Assembly: GCA_950295325.1 (NCBI GenBank)
Contig: OX485809.1
Span: 744,001-808,000, forward strand
DNA length: 64,000 nucleotides
Source of the DNA: Polytrichum commune
Lineage: Eukaryota > Streptophyta > Polytrichopsida > Polytrichales > Polytrichaceae
Reading direction: 5' to 3'
Notes under the pieces: model-generated
Databases searched by the model: none
Told to the model about the DNA's origin: nothing
What the model saw: the letters and a program-made list of their open reading frames with translations, nothing else
In this document: positions 1 to 10,876 of the stretch, one piece after another
Layout of the letters: each line of letters starts with the position of its first letter
Numbering within the stretch: the stretch's first letter is position 1
Made by a program: the position numbers and the translations under genes

Positions 1-330
1 ATAGATAATTTTAAAAATTATGATATTGTTCTATATATACATATCCATTGATAAGATCTTTTGTATTTTTTTTTGAAATTTTTAGTCATCTCCATTTTTT
101 CTAGTAATTTCTTTAGTTCAATTCTGCATCATTCTAGTTAGAAACGGTATGTTTTCTAGAAAAAACAAATTATCAATTTTGGTTATCAATTTTTACTATG
201 TAATAGATACCATGTATATGTACTCATAAATTTTTTTTGATAAAAGTTTGACCCATTTTGTTGATGCAACTTAGAAAAAGTAGATTTTTTTTGTTCGCAC
301 GTGGTTTTCAACTTGACAATGGAGTGACCT
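1..330. repeat. MITE family I fragment, cut by window edge
   Basis: Aligns with 54865-55196: the same AT-rich stretch, the shared landmark TTCTAGTTAGAAACGGT, then a run to TTTGACCCATTTTG and GTTCAACTTGACAATG. The complete copy at 54787-55208 has inverted ends, so this is the right part of a non-autonomous element whose left end lies outside the window. No coding potential is seen. Confidence 0.6.
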
Positions 331-1420
331 CCCCGTGGTTTTACGACTCATTCATATACCATCATTCAAACACTAATTTCACATTGATTCCATCACAAAA
401 CACTACGAAAGTGAATTCATGCGTACCCAAGAAATGGTTTCCGATTTCATTTTGGTTTCTAATTTTGATAGTTGCAAAAGACCTGAAAAGTTGAATTCGG
501 AGTCGAATTGCCGTTGAACAAATCATTAGCTCGAGGACCTGCTTACACTGCTATGGTGACCGTGCACCATGACCACCGTTTTCTTAAATCTCTCGTTGGT
601 TCTGAATTGGGTGGCGGCCCCGTTTCGTTTTACACAAGGTCACCAAAAATCAGGCGACCATGTTAGAAAATGGATGAGAAAGTGACACGGAACTGCCACG
701 GAATCTTAGATGTCTTAAAATGGATAATATCTCGCGGTCACCTGGGCTATATGGCTCAAGAACCCAAATTTGTTATCTCAATAGGAAAGTAAGGTGACTT
801 TGGCATAAATCTCTTAATCATCCAAAGTAACATGTAATCTAAATAATCTTATTTTACTTTTTTTTTATAACAACCTTCACCAAAAACACTACGTCTCAGT
901 CTAAAGTCCACTTTACACTATATCCTACGACCGAGACCTTTGAGAAATGATTTAGGATTTTCTTGTGGTCGTGGACTTCAGATCGCCGACCATGACCATG
1001 AGAAACCCTAAATCATTCATTCCTCACGGCGTTTGGGCCACATGCACAAAAACGACCCGAAACGCTAAATCGACACTGAAAAGAGATTCGGTAACAACAT
1101 CATTCATCATAATAATGTTATGATGTAACAACGGCCACAGTTGCTTCATTTTCGAGTTGGTCAAAATCCACTGGAAAAAGATTGAAGTATGAGTGCGTGT
1201 GTGTGTGTCAACGCTGGTCACTTGCACTTTGAAATGATGCCGCATTTTGGGGGGCATTTAATGCCATCCGTACGTGAGGCCAGTGACATTGAAACTTTAT
1301 CCAGGGAGGGATAAAATTTTAAAGACCCAGAACAAAATAAAGGAACTCGAACATGCAGTAGCAGTGTCAGAGGTGGTGCACTCACAAGGTTTGACGGATG
1401 GGCCTTTGACAACATGATAA
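331..1420. other. Non-genic stretch with one imperfect hairpin
   Basis: No gene is recognised. A hairpin lies at about 941-1023: the left arm starts GAGAAATGATTTAGG and its complement is CCTAAATCATTCATTCCTC, with arms of about 33 bases and a loop of about 17. A short GT microsatellite lies near 1195-1208. The only reading frames are short and unsupported. Confidence 0.5.
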
Positions 1421-2011
1421 CGGCCACTTCACACACGAGACTGAAGGCCCGTGACCATCGCAATCTAAGAGCTCTCGTTGGTCGAAAGGGCGGAGACCGT
1501 CCAAGTTCACTTCACACACGAACGTGAAGGCCTAAAGGTCCAAAGAAGACTTCATGGATGGAAAGTCTGCATGGAGTCTTACATGGCGGACTATGGATAA
1601 GGTTTCATGATCTTCTGGAATAGTCGTTAGGTCCACCTCTAAGAGATGGGCTTAGAGGTGGACTTGACGCAAATTCCGGGAGACCATGACTTTTTTGATA
1701 TATTTTTCCAACATGATGGATTGCAGGATAAATTGTAGGGCAAATTCTAGGACAGACAAACACTGCCTAGTAGTTGTCTCAAATTGATAGAGTTTGGGAC
1801 ATATTACGGTAAACCAAATCCTACCCTCGTTTTCCGCCAACAATATATGCAATGGTCTTGCAACATGGTCCATTCTCACTTCACACTATGCTTGAGGGCC
1901 CACGACTACATAAAATGGCTTTCCCAACACCCATGGTACAACCTTTGGATGAGAGTCAAGGGTCCTCACCATTATAAGGTCACGGCTCTTGGCTCGTGTG
2001 TGAAGTGGCCC
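1421..2011. mobile_element. MITE family B, copy 1 (PIF/Harbinger-like)
   Basis: A 591-bp element with TIRs of about 19 bp: left GGCCACTTCACACACGAG, right CTCGTGTGTGAAGTGGCC. It is bounded by TAA on both sides (1418-1420 and 2012-2014). A trinucleotide TWA duplication is the target-site signature of PIF/Harbinger elements. An internal perfect 12-bp stem (TCCACCTCTAAG and its complement) lies near 1632-1662. There is no transposase ORF, so it is non-autonomous. Confidence 0.8.
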
Positions 2012-2207
2012 TAAGTTAACCGTGAATGCGACGACGACCACCACAGTTCAAACTTGCATGTTTGACAACAAGACAAAAATCTACTCACTCATGTGTCGGT
2101 CCCTTACTCCACATACCAGTGCTCGGGCAACAAGATGCTTGGAGATACCGGCCAAAGCTTTGCCAATATCAGTGAAGTTTATTTTTCTTCATCATAATGA
2201 CCGTTAC

Positions 2208-2378
2208 ATCATAACATTATTCAGGTCCATAACAATGCTTTGCGGGACTGACAATATTCCAAATAGTATTCTTGGATATTCCCCACATTCAGACCGAATG
2301 TGGGGAATTTCCAGGAATACTACGTGGAATACTATCAGTCCCACAAAAGACTTTTATGAGTCTAAATAATGTTATGAT
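2208..2378. mobile_element. Snap-back (fold-back) element, copy 1
   Basis: About 171 bp that is almost entirely one inverted repeat. Two arms of ~84 bases begin ATCATAACATTATT on each strand and meet at 2293 with a loop of about 4 bases. The inner arm ATTCCCCACATTC pairs perfectly with GAATGTGGGGAAT. Two elements of the same size and termini lie at 19585 and 25091. The transcript would fold into a long hairpin. Confidence 0.75.
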
Positions 2379-2776
2379 AGAAGTTTGCCATAAGATATTG
2401 TAGAGAACTCTCTAGTTTAACGATTGAAAGTGTTCGAAACACAATTTCCACGTGAGACTTTGCAGATCCCAACTAATACGGTAATGACACTTGGCAAATA
2501 GATTTTTTTCAAAAAACACTTATTCTATGTTAAACCAGATAGGCTACTACTACTACCATGCTACTGCCCTTCAAAATGCATGAATAGATTATAAAGCGGT
2601 GTATTAACTTTGCGTGAATGCACATTTTGTGTGCATCATCGTGCCTGAAATTGAGTCACAAATTTTGCTTGAGTTATTGCTGCATGTAAGTTAAGCTTCG
2701 AATTTTTTTAACAACAATTGTGAAGGCTCCTGCCAGTTGGCAACATTACCAATAGAGGGGTGTGAAGTTTTATAAT
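2379..2776. other. Non-genic stretch
   Basis: AT-rich DNA between two elements. I see no gene, RNA or repeat in it. Confidence 0.4.
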
Positions 2777-3504
2777 CTAAGGTAGGCAACCCTTATTCGG
2801 TTATTTTTCTTATTAAAGTACTTATATTTGAGTGGTATGTGGTTTGGTATGGTTTCAAGAACGGATACCAGAAAGACACATGTTCAAAAGAGATTGGTTG
2901 CTTGCTTAGAACATGGTAAATGTTTTAGACTCATTAGGTCAGCAATATTGGGGGATTTATAGTAGAGGTGCTTATTCCCGATCATGATCCCATCGCCAAT
3001 TTATAGGGTATTGGAATTTTGATAAGGCTGGGATTGAATCTCGATCAAGTTGGAAGCAATAGTGCCATGACACATGTCATGGTTTTGAGTGCTAGAGTGA
3101 GGAGGAATAAGCAATTGAAATGGGCGGTTATGGCAGACGCTAGACATTGGTAATATATTTGGGTCAACTTTTGGCTTCAAAAATTCACAATAATTTCAAT
3201 TTAAGGAATAAAATTACCAAAAAATTGCAGTCCTCCTAATTTCTATCTTCCTACATGGGAAGAGTTTGCACTGCCTTATACTTTTCAATATCTAGTGCAA
3301 AATCTCTTAACTGATCGGTTATGGGTGCCTCTATTCTGTATGACCATTTAAATGAGATTCTTCACTTTGATAATGAATAAGATATTCATATGAGCTCCAA
3401 AAACTATGAGAAAAGTAGCTGCAACCTCAATTTAGAGTTGCCAACCAACTTGCATTAATCATGCTAGTTGAAAAATGTAACCATTTAAGACCCGTCTACC
3501 TTAT
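2777..3504. mobile_element. MITE family A, copy 1, with an internal insertion
   Basis: The left end CTAAGGTAGGCAACCC, followed by TTATTCGGTTA, pairs imperfectly with the right end GTAACCATTTAAGACCC followed by GTCTACCTTA. Uninterrupted copies (16428-16816, 36491-36873) are about 385 bp. This one is ~728 bp because about 370 bp between ~2964 and ~3335 does not belong to the family, so it is probably a nested insertion. No ORF is supported. Confidence 0.65.
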
Positions 3505-3693
3505 CTCCCAATATCTAAGGTAATGGTAAACTTAGTTGCACTACTTTCATCAATGGTACCACATACCTTTATCCCAGATAGTGGACAAAGGTGATGAACT
3601 TCAAGTCCCGCATCTCAAAATGCAAGTGGCAAGTGTTTAATGTCCGCATGATGCCATTACATTCTACTCTTTGTGGTTCAATAGCTCCATTAA

Positions 3694-4212
3694 GGGCCGG
3701 TTCACATGGGGTCCTAAGTCCCACTCATATTCGCAAATCCCAACATGGAGCAAAAGTCCCAACTTTTGAGCCTCAAGAAACCATTAAAATATGGTTAGTT
3801 CTCATTAGAATCGGGTCTTGATTATTTTATGAAAAAGTGTTTGTGGGACTTGTGCTAAGAATTGGGTCTAGCTTTTTGCTCAATCTGTTTCTCAACACAA
3901 GTTCCAAGCCCCACCTCCATGTAGGCATCCATGTCATACTTGGGACTTGGGACTTAGGACTTGCAATGCCATATGAAGTAGTACATCCCGATTTCCATTT
4001 TCTCAATGGCTGAGATTGCATGGATTGACCTCAAGTGCCTTGGGGACTTAGGATCCCGTGTGAACCAGCCCCCGTGTAAAGTAATAATCGAGCTTAAGAT
4101 TCATAAGGCAAGTTGATTCAATTTGCATTTCATTCTTTTAGGTCTTTGAGACTGCCCGGATTGACCTCAAGTGAATTGGGACTTAGGACTCAGGGACTAT
4201 GTGAACCGGCCC
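3694..4212. mobile_element. MITE family J (PIF/Harbinger-like)
   Basis: A 519-bp element with inverted ends GGGCCGGTTCACATGGGG and TATGTGAACCGGCCC, flanked by TAA on both sides (3691-3693, 4213-4215). The right end occurs twice: once inside (about 4012-4075, starting near GGATTGACCTCAAGTG) and once at the true terminus. The element therefore has a tandemly duplicated end. Confidence 0.75.
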
Positions 4213-4215
4213 TAA

Positions 4216-5589
4216 ATGTTGATCGTAACCCTTAAATGCTCATGCAACCCGAATTATGTCACCACCTATTAATTTAATGGTGTTCAAGACCCACTAGGTG
4301 GCAATCTACGTGGATGGAAGGTATCTACTAGTGTAGGGTAGTGCCCACCACCATGTGGACCAAAATAACATATAAAAACCTCATACTCCAAGCATGTAGG
4401 ACTTTTTGTTAGTTTTCCATTGCTTGTTTTGGGAGGAAGTTTCATGTGTTGCCCAAACGTGGGAGCCAATGTAGGAGCCAAATTTAGGAGCCAATAATTC
4501 TTCACATCCGATGTGCAATTTGGGTGGGGTTCTTTTTCCTAGGACACAATGACATTTGTGCACAACTTGAGCAGATGGATTTGGAAGAAGGAAAAAAACT
4601 AGTGCACACGTTACTTGCTCCATGTAAAGGGATAAATCTTCCAAAATGACCTCATGTGGCTCTCCAACTTTGATGGTGATGGACTTCATCTAAATTTGCG
4701 TATAAAAACCAAGTTTTGGGGAATAACTCACTTGTCATCCACATAGCATATTATGGCAAAGTTGTTAACTTTCTAAAAAAATTGGTATGACCGAAAATGG
4801 TCATGAAACGAAAAATTTTAGAGTTTTCTCTAGCTACCTCCCAAATGAAGACCATGTTCATATGTCAACCTGACCTATAAAATATGGTTTGACTGACTTC
4901 AAGGTGTAACATCCAAAAAAAAAAACAATGATAGTCTTGTTCACATCCATATGGTTGGATTTGGGGAAAGGAGAGTCTATTTGATTACATAACAAAATCA
5001 ATTAACATTGATGCTGGAAATGCCCGAAAATGGAATGTGAAGGCTCGAGCGTTTAGGGGTTAAGGATACAAATTTGTGATGCTTGTGTACAAACGGATTC
5101 TAGCATTTAGTGCTGAGGCACTAGCAATGCTGATAGCAAGCAACTTTGAAGATGTCATGGTGAAAAATCACGTTAGTAAGCAATGCTAGAACCAACACTT
5201 GAAGAGTCAGAGCCTACATAAGCATAGTTTATACCAAAAAAATTGGGCATAAGAGACAGGTAAGTAGAACATGAACAAGGGAGGAAAAAAGGAAAAGAAA
5301 AGATTAAAATGTGGATGAAACTCTTATTTGCACATATTTTCAAAACTCTACATCCATAGCTTTCTAATCGTGCTCCTAGACCCAGTAGAAGGGTGGGCGC
5401 CATGTGCCCTCAAAATGAGCTTCATAGTGGTGCACTATGTGTGTCAATTCTCCAAAATTTGTAACCAAAAATCTTTAGTTAATAACTAAATTGATTTATT
5501 TATGTATTTTCTCACCATGAGTTGTAATGGACTAGTTACAACAATTAGTTGGAATGGACAAATTTTCTCCTTGTGATACATCAAAAAAA
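4216..5589. other. Non-genic stretch
   Basis: No gene is recognised. A 102-codon minus-strand frame at 4381-4689 has no family signature or splice context. The remainder is AT-rich and without clear structure. Confidence 0.45.
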
Positions 5590-5845
5590 CTGTAAGTGTT
5601 TAACATAGATTGGACTATGTCCTGACTATGTGCTCAAAATTTGTTAACCATTCTAGGCTCAATAGTCAATATGATTAAAGGGACCTAAATGACCACTTAA
5701 TGTTCACAATTGACAAAGAACAAGATATTCATGTGAGCACCACGAATTATGAGAAAAATTGGATATTGCCATGACTTGGATTTTTTGTTAATCATCTCAC
5801 ATAAATCGTGTGTTTCATGTCCTATGAGAAGTGGATGCATAGCTA
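5590..5845 (+). repeat. MITE family A fragment
   Basis: Matches the interior of the family A element at 16428-16816 in the same orientation: AACCATTCTAGGCTCAATAG, then the GACCACTTAATG segment, ending in CCTATGAGAAGTGG. Both termini are missing. Confidence 0.6.
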
Positions 5846-6537
5846 AGAAGTGTTCATTCGAAGCTTGCTTACCTTGGTATGAGAACTAGTTGAAACTCCA
5901 TCCACCAACTAAAGTTCCAAAACATACTCTCCATAAAAGAATGCAACCCAAACAAAGACATCATCATGAACAAGCTAACTATACATATTCAAAGCCTAGA
6001 AACCCAAACCTTGACCAAATTGGGGCCTACAGTACTAGCAATGCCATCAACAAGACTATGATGGCTTTTAGAATTATTCACCCAAATCAAAACTCACCAC
6101 ATGATCAAATTCCTACAACCTCCACCACAAGACTTCATATAGAAGTACCCTTACCTGAAGCTTGGTAAAACTTGATCAGTGTAAGAGAAAACGGTCTCCC
6201 ATTCACATAGTTGCAAGCAACACCGACATGAATATTTTATTTATTTATGAGAACTACACCTCTTCATACCTATTATTGTGGCCCACTATAATTTTGACAT
6301 ACCATGACAATTTTGGTCAATACAAATTTGCTTAACCCACACCACTTTTGAGCCCATGGTGTCATATATTCAACCCTAGGAATATGGAAGTCAATGTTTT
6401 CTTAAATAAAATAAAATAAAAAATGTATTAATATGGGCTAACATATAATATTAAAACAATATTTTGTAAAGAAATTAAATCAATATTTATTAATTTGTAA
6501 GCCACCCTAATTTTCAACCCACACATAAGCCAACCTA
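5846..6537. other. Non-genic stretch with remnant repeats
   Basis: The segment at about 6265-6530 (GTGGCCCACTATAATTTTG through CACCCTAATTTTCAACCCAC) is echoed in opposite orientation around 27870-28140, so it is probably a decayed dispersed repeat. A 92-codon frame at 5890-6168 has no recognisable domain and is not called. Confidence 0.4.
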
Positions 6538-7045
6538 CTGTAAGTTAGATCTATCTTAAATGGTTACTTTTTTCAATTAGCCCACTTCTTCAAGGATAAG
6601 AAACACACAATAAATACAGCATGGTTAGCGTATCCAAATCCAAGTGGTAAACCACTTTCCTCATAATTTTTGCAGCTCATATGAATACCTCATAAAATAT
6701 GAAAGTGAGATTCTCATGCTCATTAAGTGGTCATATAGGTGTCCTTAACTATGTTGACTATTGAGCTTAGAATGGTTATCACATTTTGAGCACGCCGTAC
6801 TCCAATCTCTCTTACACGTGTCTTCTTGGAACCGCACCAAACCGCATACCACTCAAATATAGGTGTCAGATTAAGATAAGTAACCAAATAAGGGTTTCCC
6901 ATCATCAAGATTGAAGGATACCAAAAAGACACATGTTCGAAAGAGATTGGATTGCGTGTTCAAAATACGATAACCATTCTAGATTCAACAGTCAGCATTA
7001 TTGAGGGGAAGCTTGTATGACCATTTATCAAGCATCAAACCTTTT
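6538..7045. mobile_element. MITE family A, two copies in opposite orientation
   Basis: A near-complete minus-orientation copy spans about 6538-6905: ATCTTAAATGGTTACTTTT at the left, GTAACCAAATAAGGGTTTCCC at the right. It is followed at once by a plus-orientation fragment at 6911-7045 (GATACCAAAAAGACACATG onward). Confidence 0.6.
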
Positions 7046-7162
7046 ATAGATACCATATGTAGAAGCTTAATCAATAAGAAGTGACCTCTAACTCTCGTGC
7101 TCTCAAGCTTGTGGATTTTCACCCATCATCACTCTCTCATCTTCTCATTATTTTGTAACACG

Positions 7163-7386
7163 CTGAACGGGGAGAATTGACCGCTAGTTAGAGATGAACC
7201 AGTTGAGTTCGAGAAATAACCGGTTGAAGTTTAAGACTTTAGGAAAATTACCAATCATTTTAGAGGAATAAATGGAGTATACCTCAAATTAATAGAGAAA
7301 ATCCGGAAGATGTCATCAACATGTTACCGGTTGACTTGGAAACACTGGGATCTTGACCGATAATGCCCGAAAATCTCCTCGGACAC
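7163..7386 (-). repeat. Family H repeat (CCGGTT-rich), copy 1
   Basis: About 224 bp, inverted relative to the family H copies at 21850 and 41226. Shared landmarks are GAACGGGGAGAA, AACCGGTTGAAG, TATACCTCAAATTAATA and AAAATCTCCTCGG. The terminal GGGGAGA motifs of intact family members are mutually inverted. Confidence 0.65.
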
Positions 7387-7526
7387 TGAAGGTGTTACAT
7401 ATAGATTGCAGAGATTCCGGTACTTACTGTTGGCGGAGGAGATGTCGGAATCTGGATGTTGCAGCTGACTCAAGCACGTCTCCGACATTGTGGGGCCTCC
7501 ACAGTGTCAAGACTTTAGAGCTTGGA

Positions 7527-7736
7527 CAATGAACGGGGAGAACCGACAACTAGATGAACCGGTGGAGTTTGAGAAATATGCGGTTGAAGTTGAAGAATTC
7601 AGGAAAAGCACCGATCGTTTTACAGGAATTTAGGGAATATACCTCAAATTAGTAAAAGAAACCGAAAGATGTAAACATGTGAACGGTTGGAAACGCTAGG
7701 ATCTCGACCGATTATGCCAAAAAATCTCCCCGGAAT
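7527..7736 (-). repeat. Family H repeat, copy 2 (direct neighbour of copy 1)
   Basis: A direct repeat of 7163-7386 in the same orientation, about 360 bp further on (GAACGGGGAGAACCGAC ... AAAATCTCCCCGG). It is diverged, with several small indels relative to copy 1. The ~140 bp between the two copies are not part of the repeat. Confidence 0.65.
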
Positions 7737-8972
7737 TGAGCTTGGGGGAGGCAGCTACCCGCTTCCCCAGGCCCATGGATGCATATGAATCCATCTCCTC
7801 CGCCAACTCTTGAGCCTGCTTCTCATATTCCGCACTAGTTCATCATCTTACTCGCTGCCATAAATCACATTCTACCTTCTTACAGGTAGCCTTACAATAT
7901 ATTATAAGTGATCACTTCTCATTGGCGACTCCCCGGCTTCTTCTTCATCTTGCAGCTCCAGCAGTGGCGTGACAGTGATTAATGACGTTTCTTTGTGGTT
8001 GATTGGTAGTGCTCTCAAGTACGAGGTACCATCAGCGGTCTGATTCGGCTTGGTGCAGGATCAGAACAAATTAATCTTCTCTCGATCAACTCCACTCAGG
8101 AGCTGAATCAGTTTCGACTTCATCGTTTCCTGTGGCGCAGGTTCAATTCGTCTTCAATTGATTTCAAAGTCAGCTAGTGTTATCCTTGGTGATCATTGAC
8201 ATCTGATTGACATGCTGCTTTGAAGTAAAGGGAACTCAATGTCCAGTTTCCAGTTGCTAGTTGGTTCTGATGGCGAACACAGTCTGGAAATATTATCTCA
8301 CTTAGCTACTCTCCGTTCACCCCTATATTTTGAATAATGTGTGGAGTTTGTTCTCGGAATAGGAAGATTGAACATAAAGTCAGTGGGAACTTGATCAGTT
8401 CCATGAGAAGGACATTCATAGCATTATTAAGTGGAGGGATCGTGTTCTCTTAATTCCTAGAGATAATCTGAGTTGACTGCACTTCGATTCTAGAATAAAA
8501 GTGCAATACACAAACTCTTGCTTCAGTGCCAACCCAAATCCAAAGCGGATGGGAGTAGTTTTTACTAGGATTAGAAAGAGGAGATGCTTCAATAGGTGAG
8601 TGGCGTTCTCGTATAAGAGAAAGCTTCGAAAGGAGGATTCTCTGCGATTTCATGAAGAGACTTTTCTAGTGTAAAAATCTTGAGGACCAGTGCATTCCAG
8701 TTAGTGGCATGCACACATCGGGGACCTGTGCATTTTGCCAAGCTGGAATGCACTAGTCATATGTACAGGGCAATCACGCGTTGGAATGGACGAAAGTTCC
8801 TAGAGCGAAAATCCTCCCTACATTTTTTTTATGTTGGGTCGGAGACGTCTTTGACGTTGATGTGGCTTGCATGTGTGTGCACCCGGCGTGCAGTGCATTC
8901 TTCTTCTACTGTGAACAACATCGAGAATCGTGAACTTGCAGTTCGTGGATCGCCACCAGCCATATCGTAAAA
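7737..8972. other. Upstream region of the zinc-ribbon gene
   Basis: No additional gene is recognised. A perfect 12-bp inverted repeat, AGTGCATTCCAG and CTGGAATGCACT (about 8690-8756), lies 220 bases before the ORF, followed by a more GC-rich stretch from about 8830. A promoter may be here, but no TATA box is convincing. Confidence 0.35.
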
Positions 8973-9173
8973 ATGTTCCTATGCTTCGAGTGCGATGTAA
9001 AGCGTAAGGTGCTGAAGGCGAGGCCGGCGCCAGGCAAATGCAGTCGGTGTCGCGGCGGGGCGAGTCGAGCGGGGGTCCGTAGCATCTACCGCTTTTGCTA
9101 CATCCCCATCTTCTGCATTTACCGCAAGGAGGTCATCTGCACCCAATGCAAGACCCATCTCCACAACTACTAG
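8973..9173 (+). CDS. Small zinc-ribbon-like plant protein, 66 aa
   Basis: An intronless ORF of 66 codons. Seen: three Cys pairs, C4-x2-C7, C23-x2-C26 and C56-x2-C59, plus C42 and C48. A basic N-terminal third is followed by a hydrophobic FCYIPIF stretch (41-47). The pattern (MFLxF start, Pro-Gly-x-Cys-x2-Cys centre, F(F/C)xPI(F/C) core, final CxxC) resembles a family of uncharacterised 60-70-residue plant proteins known to me from many genomes; their function is unknown. The second and third pairs probably bind zinc. Codons are markedly more GC-rich than the flanking repeats, which supports real coding. The start is the first ATG and gives the expected family length. No intron or partner gene is seen. 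A chance ORF is unlikely but possible. Confidence 0.7.
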   Translation: MFLCFECDVKRKVLKARPAPGKCSRCRGGASRAGVRSIYRFCYIPIFCIYRKEVICTQCKTHLHNY

Positions 9174-9631
9174 GCTACACAAATACATAAATTGTTGAGA
9201 GATTGGACATCTTAACCTCTTGGAGTATACTAGACATGAATGATGAGTTTTGTATTCAAGATTCAGACTTAACTCAGTGGGGAATGACCCATTGATTTTG
9301 GGAATGCGGTGTAATATTATGCAGCTAGTTGGGCATCATCATCCGCCACAAGAGCGACATGGCTTGATTTGTATTATATTCGTCAGATTTAGTGGTTATA
9401 AATGGAAGACTGTTATCAAATAGGTTAGTCAATGCAACATATAGATGCTTGGGAAATGGAGGCATTTGTTTGCACACATTTATGAGAGAGCAACTTTGTT
9501 CAAGGAGGTTTCTCCGTTGCACTGGTGCCATCACATTGTCAGAAGTTTTCACTTGAGCCTCGCTTTTTTCCTTTTTTTTTCCAATTCCCCATTTCCCTGA
9601 TTATTCATTTGGTTATGGCCAAAGAGGGGTA
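9174..9631. other. Downstream region of the zinc-ribbon gene
   Basis: Probable 3' flank of the small gene. No other gene or repeat is recognised. Confidence 0.35.
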
Positions 9632-10166
9632 CTAGACCATTTATGGTATTTAGTGTTAGGTAAACTACTTGTGAAGGGCCTAAACTAGATGCCTAGAGGT
9701 CTCAAAGTGTCAAGTCCGCTAATTGCCAATACAATGTTATTCACCAACATGAGTAACTATTCTCAGTGAAATATAATACATTATGACATTTTGCGTAGCA
9801 CATTGGGAGGCTTGAGATGATAGGTTTGTGTTTTAGTATGCAAGGGGAAGATATTAGTGAGCATACTATCAACAAGTGTCTTGTATTTACATTTTAGTTT
9901 GTGTGAGGAAGATATTCTTCAGCATACCAAGTGACATCCTATGTGAACTTTAGTCAACTTGTAGACCATTGTGTAACATGGGCATACACCTCATAACACT
10001 ATTGAACATGCTCATGCCAAGATATTAGTAAGCGCACCGAAACACCAAATGTCATGAGGTGACACTAATGATGAAGTTGTTGATCATTTGTGGAACATAG
10101 CATATGCCTCAAATTAGGGTAAGTAATACTATTATGCATGTGACACTAAATACTATAAATGGTGTA
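9632..10166. mobile_element. MITE family E, copy 1
   Basis: A 535-bp element with inverted ends: CTAGACCATTTATGGTATTT on the left, and on the right AAATACTATAAATGGTGTAG. It contains the family interior also found at 24462-24877 (GCCTAGAGG, GACCATTGTGTAAC). No coding potential. Confidence 0.7.
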
Positions 10167-10383
10167 GTGCCAATGAGAATTCAAGTTTTGATAAGGTACC
10201 AACACTGCACATGGCTAGTTCATTTTATAAAGCCTCAATCTTCCTCTTGTCAATTCCGCACCCCATTCTACACACCTTCAAGTGCTATTAAAAAAAAAAG
10301 GTGATACTATTTCAACACCGGTCCTAACCTACCACTCATTGGTGTCAAATCCCTTGAGGTCAGAGGGGCCCAGCCTCAAGGTG

Positions 10384-10713
10384 TCATACAGAGGGATTTA
10401 AGATTACACTAAGAATATTTATGCAAGAGTGCAAAAGAATTTTCTTGCTATGCAAATCTTGGAAACATTTAAGAGTGAAGGTCACATGGTGAGAATTGAT
10501 AAAAAAATCTTGGATTGTTTGGCTTTCTTGTCCATGTTGGCCAAGCACCACAATATACTGACCACGGGAAGCCTTATTTCCCTCCACTGCTCTCCCTGAG
10601 ACGCCTAAATCTTTTACTGCCAATGAACAATTTGTTGGACTCATCAAGAAGATCACCATACTGAGCAACCATGAAAAGAAAGTGAATCTCTTAATCATAT
10701 TGACAACACACAT
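10384..10713 (-). pseudogene. Secreted ORF resembling a subtilase propeptide (I9), truncated
   Basis: A 109-codon ORF read on the minus strand. Residues ~6-29 form a hydrophobic signal-peptide-like stretch ending in TNCS. After a linker comes GQYIVVLGQHGQES, then a segment with SHH and later SKKILLHS. That order resembles the Inhibitor_I9 propeptide of plant subtilisin-like proteases (YIV.LG, SHH.LL, K..LLYSY). No Asp/His/Ser catalytic domain follows in any frame downstream (below 10384), so this looks like an orphan first exon or a decayed gene. It sits 163 bp downstream of the UFD1-family gene on the same strand and may simply be part of that gene's 3' UTR. The similarity is judged by eye. 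Confidence 0.35.
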
Positions 10714-10876
10714 TGGTTGTCAACCCCATCTTTACACAACGGCGTATCAGCTTACAACAAGGAGGCTTCTCCATGTACAAATCGATTTGATCCAGGAGAT
10801 ACAAACGATTTCAGTAATAAAAATAATTGTCAGCCATTCAACAGCTTTGAATTGCTGAGTACTCTAAAAGAATGTC

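Noticed and set aside
5890-6168. 92-codon plus-strand ORF
   Set aside because: It is low-complexity (His, Pro, Asn, Thr-rich) and lies among repeat remnants with no family signature.
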